From Monoplex corrugatus (lineage: Eukaryota > Mollusca > Gastropoda > Littorinimorpha > Ranellidae), in assembly GCA_030674185.1 (NCBI GenBank), contig CM060312.1:1118492-1182491 (forward strand): a stretch of DNA of 64,000 nucleotides, given 5' to 3'. The notes below the pieces were generated by a model that was not told where the DNA came from, made no database searches, and saw only the letters and a list, made by a program, of their open reading frames with translations. Both the position numbers and the translations under genes were made by a program. Below are positions 35,401 through 47,125 of the stretch, piece by piece (position 1 is the stretch's first letter; the number at the start of each line of letters is the position of its first letter).

Positions 35401-36640
35401 TAACATGTCCTATGATGTCAACCTGTAACATACCCTGTAACATGCCCTATGTCATCACCCTGTAACATACCCTGTAACATGACCTATGTCGTCACCCTGT
35501 AACATACCCTTGTAACAAGTCCTATGTTGTCACACTGTAAATACCCTTGGGTAACATGTCCTATGTCATCATCAATCCCTGTTACACATGCCTATGTCAC
35601 CCTGTAAATACCCTCGTAACATGTCCTATGTCGTCACCATTAACATACCTGTAACATGCCCTATGTTTCACCTATAACATATCCTGTAACATGCCCTATG
35701 ATGTCACCCTGTAACATGCCCTGTATGCATGGCCTATGTCGTCACCCTGTAACATACCCTGTAAACATGCCCTATGTCATCATCCTGTAACATGGCGTAT
35801 GACGTCACCCTGTAATATATCCTGTAACATGTCCTATGATATCACCCTGTAACATACCCTGTAGCATGTCCTATAATGTCGTCTGTAACACCTGTAACAT
35901 GACTTATAATGTCACCTATAACATACCCTGTAACATGACCTATATGTACCTGTAACATACCCTGTAACATGACTTATGATGTTGCCTGTAACATTACCCT
36001 ATAACATGCCCTATGATGTCACCCTGTAAATACCCTGTAACATGTCCTATGATGTCACCCTGTAACATACCCTGTAACATGCCCTATGTCATCACCTGTA
36101 ATATACCCTGTAACATGCCCTATGATGTCACCCTGTAACATACCCTGTAACCTGACCTATGATGTCGCCTGTAACATACCCTATAACATGCCCTATGATG
36201 TCACCCTGTAACATACCCTGTATCATGCCCTATGATGTCACCTTGTAAATACCCTCGTAACATGCCCTATGTCGTCACCCTGTACTATACCCTATAACAT
36301 GCCCTATGACGTCACCCTGTAACATGTCCTATGTCGTCACCCTGTAATATACCCTGTAACATGTCCTATGTCGTCACCCTGTAACGTACCCTGTAACATG
36401 GCCTATGACGTCACCCTGTAACTTACCCTGTGACATGCCCTATGACGTCACCCTGTAACATATTCCCCCTCCTCCCTGTCACATGGCCTATGTCGTCACC
36501 CTGTAAATACAACAATATTACAATATTTAACATATTAATATTAATATTTACCCTCGTGACATGGCCTATGATGTAACCCTGTAACATATTCCCCCTCCTT
36601 CCTGTCACATGGCCTATGACGTGTCTCCCCACGCACAGTA
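32406..36640. repeat. CCCTGTAACATGCCCTATGTCGTCA array (4.2 kb)
   Basis: Units of about 24-25 bases (ATGCCCTATGTCGTCACCCTG plus TAAC) and longer ones with ATACCCTGTAAC. Variable middle: TGTCGTCA, TGATGTCA, TGACGTCA, TGTCATCA. It fills intron 5 almost completely. Near 36509-36550 an AT-rich insert (ACAATATTTAACATATTAAT) interrupts it. No gene. Confidence 0.95.
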
Positions 36641-36662
36641 ACATGCAGTGTGTGTGATGCAG

Positions 36663-37054
36663 GTGGACGCAGAGGGAGACCCCCGGCTGTGTGGAGCTTG
36701 CTTACCACGCAAACCACGCTTCCCGCCTGACGCCCATCTGATCATTGCCGAGCCCTTCGTGTGTCTGTCGCCTGAAGTGCTCAGGGACGAGCTGTACACG
36801 GCCGATGACGACTACTACAGCTTCGGGTTGATCGTGTGGGAGACCTGTCTCCACGACAAACCCTACCGTGACTTCCGTACCACCCTCAGTCTGGAGCAGT
36901 TCCGAACCAAGGTGCACCCGTCTTCCATGCTGGGTATGGACGCCTGCGATCACGTGGGCTGCACACTGTCCGCCATCCTGAGGGGCTGCCTGCTGCCTGC
37001 ACGTGGCCTACGTATCAAACTGGAGGATCTGCGTGATCACGTGACGGCTTTAAG
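36663..37054 (+). CDS. Coding exon: pseudokinase C-lobe
   Basis: 392-base exon after acceptor gtgatgcag, phase 0. It encodes IMVDAEGDPRLCGAC across the junction, where kinases read ILVDxxGxxKLxDFG, so the DFG Asp is lost. An APE-like SPEVL follows (503-507), then the alpha-F signature DDDYYSFGLIVWE (515-527) and C-lobe helices ending EDLRDHVTALR (588-598). I place the donor at AAG|gtctga (37055) in phase 2, which matches the terminal exon at 63030. If this weak donor is skipped, the frame continues to a TGA at 37161-37163, adding 35 residues (RSDPLVLALSCTHRRERAQH and on). That extension merges into the 30-base array starting near 37100, so it may be intron read-through or an alternative C-terminus. 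Confidence 0.85.
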
Positions 37055-37099
37055 GTCTGACCCCCTGGTGTTGGCTCTCTCCTGCACGCACCGCCGCGA

Positions 37100-38875
37100 A
37101 CGTGCACAGCACAATAAGCACTTAAAACGAGGCTCTAGTGATGAGAGCACAACAGGCACGTGACGTGACAACACACACAGCACAATAGGCACTGGACGTA
37201 ACAATAGACATAGGACAATACGCACTTCATATGATAACGCATCGCACATTAGGCACTTGACATGATAACAAAGAGACAACGTGACAATGAACAGCACAAT
37301 AGGCACTTGACGTGACAGTACATGGAACAACAGGCATTTGGATGACAGACACATGCAATATAACGAATAGGACGACAGACACATGCAATATAACGAATAG
37401 GACAACAGACACATGAAATATAACAAGACAGACAACAAACATATGAAATATAACGAATAGGACAACAGACATACAAAACATAACAAATAGGACAACAGAC
37501 AACAAAAATAACAAATAGGACAACAGACATACAAAACATAACAAATAGGACAACAGACACATGCAATATAACAAATAGGACAACAGACACATGAAATATA
37601 ACAAGACAGACAACAAACATATGAAATATAACAAATAGGACAACAGACATACAAAATATAACAAATAGGACAACAGACACATGAAATATAACAAATAGGA
37701 CAACAGACATGAAATAAACAAATAGGACAACAGGCACATGAAATATAATAGGACAACAGACATATAATATACAACAAATAGGACAACAGACACTTGACAT
37801 ATAACAAATAAGACAACATACACATGAAATATAACAAGTAGGACAGCAAACACATAAACTGTAACAAATAGGACAACAGACACTTGACATATAGCAACTG
37901 AGACAACAAATTCATGAATATAACAAACAGAACAAGAAACACATGAAATGTAACAAACAGGAAAACAGGATATGACAGATAACAAATAGGACAACAGGAT
38001 ATGACAGATAACAACTAGGACAACAGACATGATACATAACAAACAGGACAACAGACACATGACAGATAACAAATAGGACAACAGATATATGACAGATAAC
38101 AAATAGGACAACAGAACATGACAGATAACAAATAGGACAACAGACACATGACAGATAACAAATAGGACAACAGACACATGACACATAACAAATAGGACAA
38201 CAGACACATGACATAACAAATAGGACAACAGACATGACATAACAAATAGGACAACAGACACATGACAGATAACAAATAGGACAACAGACACGTGGCATAA
38301 CAAATAGGACAACAGACACATGACATATAACAAATAGACAACAGATACATGACATATAATAAATAGGACAACAGACACTTGACATATAACAAATAGGACA
38401 ACAGACACTTGACATATAATAAATAGGACAACAGACACATGACATATAACAAATAGACAACAGATACATGACATATAACAAATAGGACAACAGACACTTG
38501 ACATATAATAAATAGGACAACAGACACTTGACATATAACAAATAGGACAACAGACACTTGACATATAACAAATAGGACAACAGCCACTTGACATATAATA
38601 AATAGGACAACAGACACTTGACATATAATAAATAGGACAATAGACACTTGACGTATGATAAATAGGACAACAGACACTTGACTATAATAAATAGGACAAT
38701 AGACACTTGACGTATGATAAATAGGACAATTGACACTTGATATAGAAGAAATAGGACAACAGACACTTGACATGTAACAAATAGGACAACAGACACTTGA
38801 AATATAACAAATTGGACAACAGACACTTGAAATATAACAAATAGGACGACAGAAACTTGACAAATGGCTGTATTG
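37100..38875. repeat. 30-base AGGACAACAGACACTTGACA array
   Basis: Unit GGACAACAGACACTTGACAT plus ATAACAAATA. The first irregular units overlap the read-through extension of the exon at 36663, and the array becomes regular from about 37.4 kb. The 30-base period leaves the minus strand open in several frames (CCPICYMSSV peptides, up to 465 codons). These are artefacts. Confidence 0.95.
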
Positions 38876-38933
38876 ACGACACAGGCCTAACTTAGCTTGT
38901 AGCATGCATACGTCATCTTTAACCTCTCATTTT

Positions 38934-38934
38934 T

Positions 38935-38991
<57 letters not shown>

Positions 38992-39012
38992 TGGTGTGTG
39001 TGTGTGTGTGTG
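38934..39012. repeat. (GAT)n and (TG)n microsatellite
   Basis: About 19 GAT units followed by a short TG run. Confidence 0.95.
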
Positions 39013-39065
39013 CTCCTTACTTAGTTCTTTTCTCTAGGTCGCTGATATTATAGATAAATATACAT

Positions 39066-39337
39066 GGTAAAAGCATCCACATACGTCACAATTAGTCATA
39101 CACACTGGTTGCATATAACATGCACTTGTGCGACAGCAGAAAGACATCCAGGAGACATGACCTGGATGTGGCCTGGCCCCTTAGAGTGTCGAGAGATAAA
39201 GGCCGAAACACTTGCTTGACGGGAGTTTGTCCTCTGAGGACCTTCTGCTGTCTGGTTCTCCCCAGAGTTTCTTATTACTACAGAAATAACGTGGTAAAAG
39301 CATCCATATGTCATAATTAGTCATACACAATGGTTGC
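39066..39337 (-). mobile_element. Dispersed repeat family 2, copy 1
   Basis: On the minus strand shares AAGAAACTCT.GGGAGAACCA, CAGACAGCA, GTCAAGCAAGTGT and CACTCTAAGG with 61975-62160 on the plus strand. Ends carry a direct repeat of about 46 bases (39066-39113 and 39292-39337, GGTAAAAGCATCCA...GTCATACACA). Probably SINE- or MITE-like; not classified. Confidence 0.65.
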
Positions 39338-39711
39338 TTGTAATACGCACATGAACGTTACATACGATGCAAAATGATGCAAAGGATTTTGAGATGCAAA
39401 TTAAACATTTCTCATACGAATGATACACTTTGAAAAAAAAAAGCTACATACACGAACCTAAAGCAGTTAGTCTCAAACACAGACCTTTGTGATAGTGTTA
39501 TGATTGGGTTTTGTTATGACCCTGTGAACGAGACAAAATAAGCCAGCATAATATCACTGTGTGTCAAAGATTGACAGTCTTTTCTACTGAAACTGATTGA
39601 CTGTCCACGATCTCTTCCGACCCTCGGTCCTAGTGATTGCATATTCCCTGATCCCTGCACTGACACCAATAACACAAACAAACATGGACTGACCCAAAAA
39701 GAAAAATCCTT
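39338..39711. other. Intron 6 spacer
   Basis: Unique sequence with no recognised exon or repeat family. Confidence 0.4.
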
Positions 39712-40130
39712 GAAAAGAAAAGGACACACAGGAAGAAAGAACGAGAAAGAGGGATACAGTGAAAGAAAAAGAAGGAAGAAAGGAAAGAAGATAAGGGGAA
39801 ACAGCGGAAGAGAGAAAAGAAGAATAAATGAAGGAAGACAGTAAGGGGTATAAGGAAAGAAGGAAAAGAAAAAAGTGGAAAAGAGGGAAAAGAGAAAGTG
39901 GAAAAGAAAAAAGTGGAAAAGAGAAAGTGGAAAAGAAAAAAGTGGAAAAGAAGGAAAAGAGAAAGTGGAAAAGAAAAAAGTGGAAAAGAAGGAAAAGAGA
40001 AAGTGGAAAAGAAAAAAGTGGAAAAGAAGGAAAAGAGAAAGTGGAAAAGAAAAAAGTGGGAAAGAAGGAAAAGAAAAAAGTGGGAAAGAAGGAAAAAGTA
40101 GGAAAACAGGGAAAGAATGAAGGAAGAATT
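39712..40130. repeat. Purine-rich GGAAAAGAAAAAAGTGG array
   Basis: About 400 bases of almost pure A/G on the plus strand. The core at 39865-40100 repeats GTGGAAAAGAAAAA and GGAAAAGAGAAA. Lys- or Phe-rich open frames are artefacts. Confidence 0.93.
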
Positions 40131-40289
40131 GCGAGCTATTCAAGGTCATCTGTAGGGTTGTAAATATGTCACGTGACGCGTGAGTCACCGTTGATTGGCT
40201 ATCACGTGAGCCCGATGTCGGTGATCTGCCTATTGCTTTTTGATTGGTGTTGCTGTTTTTACCACCCCCACCACCTCCCCAGTAACCAG

Positions 40290-40475
40290 AATGATGGTGT
40301 TTTGTGTCAGACAAAACAGAGCTACCCATAGACTGAAGTGGTGTTTTGTGTCAGACAAAACAGAGCTACCATAGACTGAAGTGGTGTTTTGTGTCAGACA
40401 AAACAGAGCTACCATAGACTGAAGTGGTGTTTTGTGTCAGACAAAACAGAGCTACCCATAGACTGAAGTGGAGTT
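40290..40475. repeat. 43-44 base repeat, four copies, each with a hairpin
   Basis: Copies start at 40296, 40340, 40383 and 40426. Each holds GTTTTGTGTCAGACAAAAC, with 7-base arms and a 5-base loop. Confidence 0.9.
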
Positions 40476-40534
40476 CATTGTTTTGTTAATTGTTTGGTTG
40501 GCGTGACAACAGTGTACCTTTGACTGACATCGTC

Positions 40535-41240
40535 TGTGCTCTTTGATAGTTACAGTCACAGGGATATACGTGACTGATAACTGTTGTGTGCTCTTTGATA
40601 GTTACAGTCACAGGGATATACGTGACTGATAACTATTGTGTGCTCTTTGAATTCCATCAATAACTGTTGTGCACTCTTTGAATTCCATCAATAACTGTTG
40701 TGCACTCTTTGAATTCCATCAGTAACTGTTCCGTGCTCTTTGAATTCCATCAATAACTGTTGTGCACTCTTTGAATTCCATCAATAACTGTTGTGTTCTC
40801 TTTGATTCTATAAATAACTGTTGTGTTCTATTTTGATTCCATCAATAACTGTTGTGTTCTCTTTTGATTCCATCAATAACTGTTGTGCTCCTTGATTCAG
40901 TTAAAAACAGTTCTGTGTTCGTTTGAGTGGATTAGTAACAGATACTTGCTCTTTTGTTACAATCAATAACTGTTGTGTGCTATTTTAATTCAGTCGATAA
41001 CTGTTGTGTTCCGATGTGGATATGTGTGATATCGTCAAGGAAAATATGGTTCACATGTCCTTGGGAAAAGTAGGATACACATTTCCTTAGGAAAAGTTGG
41101 TATACGTGTCCTTAGGAAAGGTGTGGTACACAATAAATAATGTCTTTAAGAAGGAAGAGCGTCGTACACGTGTCCTTTGGAAAGGTGTGGTACACAATAA
41201 GTCATGTCTTTAAGAAGGAAGAGCGTCGTACACATGTCCT
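40535..41240. repeat. Two small degenerate arrays
   Basis: 40535-41010: unit AACTGTTGTGCACTCTTTG plus AATTCCATCAAT, about 31 bases. 41040-41240: unit with TGTCCTTAGGAAAAGT and GGTACACA. Confidence 0.8.
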
Positions 41241-41324
41241 TTGGAAAAGTGAGAATTTTTGGATGGTATGGCCATCTTGTATACCATCCTCTTTTTGATG
41301 TCTATGCCCAGTTGTTTGACTCTT

Positions 41325-41480
41325 GATTTTGTGTGTGTGTATCTGTCTGCGCGTGTGTGTGTGTGTTTGCTTATGTATGTATGTATGTATAATGTGTGTA
41401 TGTATGTATTATGTGTTAGTGTGTTTGTATGTGTGTGAGAGAGAGAGAGCATTTGAGAGAGAGAGAGAGAGCATTGTAGA
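41325..41480. repeat. Mixed TG, TATG and GA microsatellites
   Basis: Runs of GTGT, ATGT and GAGA between 41331 and 41473. Confidence 0.85.
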
Positions 41481-42049
41481 TATAAAGATACATTGTTGAA
41501 GTGAATATATAATACACGTAAAGACAGAGAGGGAGAGGTTATGTCAATGTCAGTATTGTTGTACGATTTATGGATTCCGTCAGTAATAACGAAGATGTAC
41601 CAACAAAACTTATCTCCAGAAGACAAAATCCGAAGATCGGTAAAGAGAGTTATATAATACAAATATATAGATTTATCTGTAATTTGTATGTTTGTCTGAA
41701 GATAAGTAATGAATGTGTTATAGTATAAACGTACATGTACATAGTGCGTATCACAGAGTATACATACACGGTTTGTTCATGACCAGTAAGGTGTGTACTA
41801 TAAATACATCACATATCTTTCCATACAGAGCTGTGCTGAAGACAATGTGTTATTTTGACGTGTGTGTTGCTGTGCCCCCATATGTTGTCAGGATTGTGTG
41901 TGTAACGATGTGTGTGTAACAGGCGTGGTTTGCCGTTCACTTCTGTATCTGTGTTATCATGTTGCCTGGTCTCTTTGTTCCACGTGTGTCAGCTCCTTTA
42001 TAAAGAAAATAAAATAACCTATATAGACCAACGAGAGCTACTCCAACAT
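41481..42049. other. Intron 6 spacer
   Basis: Non-repetitive, AT-rich. No convincing exon. Confidence 0.4.
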
Positions 42050-42735
42050 GCGTCCGTGTGTATGTGTGTGTGCATAAGTGTTTGTGTGTCCATAGGTGTG
42101 TGTGTATGAGCGCGCGCGTGTGTGTGTATGTGTGTGTGTGTATATATGTGTGTGTGTATGTATGAGCGTGTGTATCCGTAAGTGTGTGTATGTCTGTATG
42201 TGTGTGTGTGTGTCTGTATGTGTGTGTATGTCTGTATGTGTGTGTGTGTCTGTATGTGTGTGTGTGTCTGTATGTGCGTGTGTGTCTGTATGTGTGTGTG
42301 TGTCTGTATGTGCGTGTGTGTCTGTATGTGTGTGTTGTGTCTGTATGTGTGTGTGTGTCTGTATGTGCGTGTGTGTCTGTATGTGTGTGTGTGTCTGTAT
42401 GTGCGTGTATGTCTGTATGTGCGTGTGTGTCTGTATGTGTGTGTGTGTCTGTAAGTGTGTGTATGTCTGTATGTGTGTGTGTGTCTGTAAGTGTGTGTAT
42501 GTCTGTATGTGCGTGTATGTCTGTATGTGTGTGTGTGTCTGTATGTGTGTGTGTGTCTGTATGTGTGTGTGTGTCTGTATGTGTGTGTGTGTGTCTGTAT
42601 GTGCGTGTATGTCTGTATGTGTGTGTGTGTCTGTATGTGTGTGTGTGTCTGTATGTGTGTGTGTGTCTGTATGTGTGTGTATGTCTGTATGTGTGTGTGT
42701 GTCTGTATGTGTGTGTAAGTGTATGTATGTATATG
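42050..42735. repeat. TGTGTGTGTGTCTGTA array
   Basis: Short unit of 14-18 bases, GTGTGTGTCTGTAT, about 40 copies. Confidence 0.93.
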
Positions 42736-42794
42736 AAGGAGGATAATTCTGTTCATGACGTAGTTATTATTATTCTCCCGTCGATCTGACCAGG

Positions 42795-44630
42795 TACATG
42801 TATACTGGTCCTTTATCACCTGGTGTGGGCTCCATGTGGGTTAGTAAACATACTGGTCCTTTATCATCTGGTGTGGGTCTCATGTGGGTTAGTAAACATA
42901 CTGGTCCTTTATCACCTGGTGTGGGTCTCCATGTGGGTTAGTAAACATACTGGTCCTTTATCACCTGGTGTGAGTCTCCATGTGGGTTAGTAAACATACT
43001 GGTCCTTTATCATCTGGTGTGGGTCTCCATGTGGGTTAGTAAACATACTGGTCCTTTATCACCTGGTGTGAGTCTCCATGTGGGTTAGTAAACATACTGG
43101 TCCTTTATCACCTGGTGTGGGTCTCCACGTGGGACAGTAAACATACTGGTCCTTTATCACCTGGTGTGGGTCTTCATGTGGGACAGTAAACATACTGGTC
43201 CTTTATCGCCTGGTCTGGGTCTCCATGTGGGTTAGTAAACATACTGGTCTTGTATTGCCTGGTGTGGGTCTTCATGTGGGACAGTAAACATACTGGTCTT
43301 TTAACACCTGGTGTGGGTCTTCATGTGGGATAGTAGACATCCTGGTCCTTTATCACCTGGTGTGGGTCTTCATGTGGGATAGTAAACATACTGGTCCGTT
43401 ATCACCTGGTGTAGGTCTTCATGTGGGATAGTAAACATACTGGTCCTTTATCGCCTAGTGTGGGTCTCCATGTGGGATAGTAGACACACTGGCCTTTATC
43501 ACCTGGTGTGGGTCTTCATGTGGGACAGTAAACATACTGGTCCTTTATCACCTGGTGTGGGTCTTCATGTGGGATAGTAGACATACTGGTCCTTTATCAC
43601 CTGGTGTGGGTCTCCATGTGGGATAGTAAACATACTGGTCCTTTATTACCTGGTGTGGGTCTCCATGTGGGATAGTAGACATACTGGTCCTTTATCACCT
43701 GGTGTGGGTCTCCATGTGGGACAGTAGACATACTGGTCCTTTATCACCTGGTGTGGGTCTTCATGTGGGACAGTAGACATACTGGTCCTTTATCACCTGG
43801 TGTGGGTCTCGATGTGGGACAGTAGACATACTGGTCCTTTAACACCTGGTGTGGGTCTCGATGTGGGACAGTAAACATACTGGTCCTTTATCACCTGGTG
43901 TGGGTCTTCATGTGGGACAGTAAGCATACTGGTCCTTTATCATCTGGGTCTCCATGTGGGATAGTAGACATACTGGTCCTTTATCACCTGGTGTGGGTCT
44001 CCATGTGGGACAGTAGAAATACTGGGCCTTTATCACCTGGTGTGGGTCTCCATGTGGGATAGTAGACATACTGGTCCTTTATCACCTGGTGTGGGTCTCC
44101 ATGTGGGACAGTAGACATACTGGTCCTTTATCACCTGGTGTGGGTCTCCATGTGGGATAGTAGACATACTGGTCCTTTATCACCTGGTGTGGGTCTCCAT
44201 GTGGGATAGTAGACATACTGGTCCTTTATCACCTGGTGTGAGTCTCCATGTGGGATAGTAAACATACTGTCCTTTATTACCTGGTGTGGGTTTTCATGTG
44301 GGATAGTAAACATACTGGTCCTTTATCACCTGGTTTGGGTCTTCATATGGAATATTAGGCATACTGATATTTTGTGGGTCTTTATGTGGGATGGTTGTCA
44401 TACTGGTCAGTTATCACCTGGTTTGGGACTTCATGTGGGATAATAGATACACCGATCGTTTATCGCCTGTAATGGGTCTTCATGTGGGACAGTAGGCACA
44501 GTGTTCCTTTATCACCTGGTGTGGGTCTTCATGTGGGACAGTAGGCACAGTGGTCCTTTATCACCTGGTGTGGGTCTTCATGTGGGACAGTAGGCACAGT
44601 GGTCCTTTATCACCTGGTGTGGTCTTCATC
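42795..44630. repeat. 49-base minisatellite, about 37 copies
   Basis: Unit CATACTGGTCCTTTATCACC then TGGTGTGGGTCTCCATGTGG and GATAGTAGA. For example, copies start at 43582 and 43631. Right end degenerate (44340-44560). Confidence 0.95.
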
Positions 44631-44859
44631 AATATACGAGATCTATCCAGGAGGCGAATGTACTGCCACAGTAAATGTATTCGAACGGTTCCTGCAGCCT
44701 TGAGTTCTGCTTTTTTCAGTCCCTCTTCTTTTGGATAGCAGCTGTTTTGTGTTGGTTTGTGAATGTACCCTGACTGCACACGTTGTGAGCTCACTGTACT
44801 GCCCAGCTAGCAGAATTTGTATAGTCTTGATCTCCTGTTTTTTGTTGTTGTTGTTTTTT

Positions 44860-45650
44860 ATGTCAATCGGAGTGGTGAAAAGCCAGGCGCAGAATGATGA
44901 TGCTGGCTGAAGCCTGGCCCATCTTGCGGAAGCTAATCGTCATGGCAAAGCATTTGCAGGCTGAAGTGATCCGCTGGATGTCTGCAAGCCAGTGTGGAGC
45001 CAGTGCACAATCAGCTGTGAAGAGGTTTTCCCGCGGGACCAGTTTGAGTACTTTGCTTTTGGCTTGGAACCTCCACAGATGGAAGAGTTTTCCATGTGAG
45101 TGGAACGCCCCTGTCAAAGCCTCTGTGTGCATCAATCAGCAGTGGTGGGAAGAGGATGGAGAAGAGTGTAGTCCGAGAATGCATCCCTGTTTCATTCTGT
45201 TCTCTAATGGGAAGGACTCGGATGCCTCCCCATTCTCTGGCCAGCATGCCGTTGTGAAAGGAAGCAATTAGTGAGACAGCTTGCCAGGGCAAGGAAACTT
45301 TGGTAGTATCTCCCGCACGCCCTTCCAGTTATCAGTGTCGATGCTTTGGTCAGATCTACAAACACCATGTACTGATGTAGAGGTCCTGGTTTTGTTGGCG
45401 ACATTTACAGCTGTCGTATGGCAAAGAGTATGTCACCCATGCCTCTTGTACCGTGAAAATCCCACTGAGACAGGAATGATGGGCTCCGCTACATAGGTGA
45501 TGATTCTGTCAAGGATCTTCCAGAGGAACCTCTACATGTAACTTCATGTGCCATGTAGACTTGTACAGGGTCGTCAGCTTCTTCAGGAGCATCTGGCCTG
45601 CAGGAGTATCACCAGGTCCACTTGCCTTCTCAGCCATGATTTAGTGTGGG
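44860..45650 (-). pseudogene. LINE RT remnant
   Basis: Minus-strand fragments match the order of an endonuclease-RT LINE: SGPGDTPAGQMLLKKL near 45600, QQNQDLYISTWCL near 45380, LIASFHNGMLARE near 45260, LFSILFPPLLIDA near 45130, KLFHLWRFQAKSKVLKL and LFTADCALAPHW near 45000-45080 (RT palm YADD now TADC). Many stops. An old copy, not the same subfamily as the L2 elements. Confidence 0.65.
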
Positions 45651-45754
45651 GCTCAGCACTGCTCATGTGAATGAAAATAAATTATTTTCTTCCTGAACAA
45701 TTCAACTTTATGGGGAAAACTATTGCATTAAAAACAGCAAAGCTAAAAACAATG

Positions 45755-46065
45755 ACTACTACTACTACTACCACCCCCACTATTGCTACTACTACTACTA
45801 TACTACCACCACCACCACTGCTACTACTATTACTGCTGCTACTACTACTAACACCACCACCATCACCAATAATAATAACAATAATGATAATAATAATACA
45901 ATAAAAGTAACAATGATGATGACAACGACGACGACGATGATGAGGAGAGGAGGAGGAGGAGGAGAACAACAACACTCATCGTCATGATCATCACATGATG
46001 ATGATGATGATGATATAATAATAATATAATAAAAATAACAATATTATTAATGATAATAGTAATAA
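45755..46065. repeat. Trinucleotide microsatellite cluster
   Basis: Successive (ACT)n, (CCA)n, (ATA)n, (GAC/GAT)n, (GGA)n and (GAT)n runs. Confidence 0.9.
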
Positions 46066-47125
46066 TGATGATCAGAATACAGTAACAGTAACATGAACGA
46101 ACTAAATGCCTGTCAAGGGTTGCTGACTGTATCCATAAAGTAAACAATAACAATGTTTTGTTGTCATATGATCGTTGATTAAAAAAGCCTTTGAAGTATT
46201 TGACCATGACATTCTCTGAAAAACAAAATTATAATTAAAAAATCACATTTGGTCTATAAACAACATTTTATCATTTCAGACACACACAAAAAGAAACAAT
46301 CAACCACAAATGACCTGGAAACAACGTTTTATCAGCACAGATACACCCAGTAATCATGTGATATTTCATCAGCAGACATTTTGTGCTCATATAGTCACAC
46401 GCCTTTGTCTTTCACACTTGGACTCCCGCACTCCATCTACCAACTACTAAAACTTCACTTTTTGACTCTCATCCTATCCAGCAGCTTCCAGCAGGATACT
46501 GGTGGACAGGGTGCGGGAGTCAAAAGGCTAACACTGTAAAGCCTCTGTTCTTGACCTCTGTATAAAGGCTAACGTTGACCTTTTTCAAATGATATGGCAA
46601 TCATACCAATTGTCACAACACAATACAATCTATCTTTGTTTACAAAACGGTGTGAACGATGTGATTGTAAGGCTAGAACTAAATCACTTATCGTTTTCCC
46701 TACAAAAGACAAAATCTATGCTTGTTACAATTGGAGGCACAATATTTGCCCTTGAAAATATGGCCGGTGTTATTAAAGGTCAACAAGCAGGTTGGTGAAG
46801 AAGCTGATCATTACAAAATGGTATGTGTAGCATGTCAATATTAATTTTTCTTGGTCAAATAATTTTAACTCCCTATGCAAAACAATTTTAATGAAATCAT
46901 TTTAGTTCTATAGACTTAAAATTTTCTTCAACACAGTGAAAAGAGAAGCGTCTTTCATGCACACGTTCATTGAACAACGGACAATGCAGCTAACCTTTCA
47001 GATTTAGCCAGTGATGATGTTCTCAAGCCTCTCGTGGTGAACATGATGCAGTTGAAAATCTTGTACTCTAAACTTACACCAGCTTTTTCTTTTTTTCTTT
47101 TTTTTTTACATCTTTTTTGGTGGGC
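46066..47125. other. Longest non-repetitive stretch of intron 6
   Basis: No exon supported. Contains an 11-base inverted repeat, GACTCCCGCAC at 46431-46441 and its complement at 46511-46521. Confidence 0.4.

Noticed and set aside
37037..38905. Minus-strand membrane-like frames (CCPICYMSSV)
   Set aside because: Hydrophobic appearance comes from translating the 30-base TGTTGTCC-type unit; all three frames look alike.
44894..45271. 125-codon plus-strand frame
   Set aside because: It is the antisense shadow of the minus-strand RT remnant at 44860-45650.
46970..47070. Possible exon or transposase scrap (TDNAANLSDLASDD-like frame)
   Set aside because: Too short, no clear junctions, and the resemblance to transposase words is weak.
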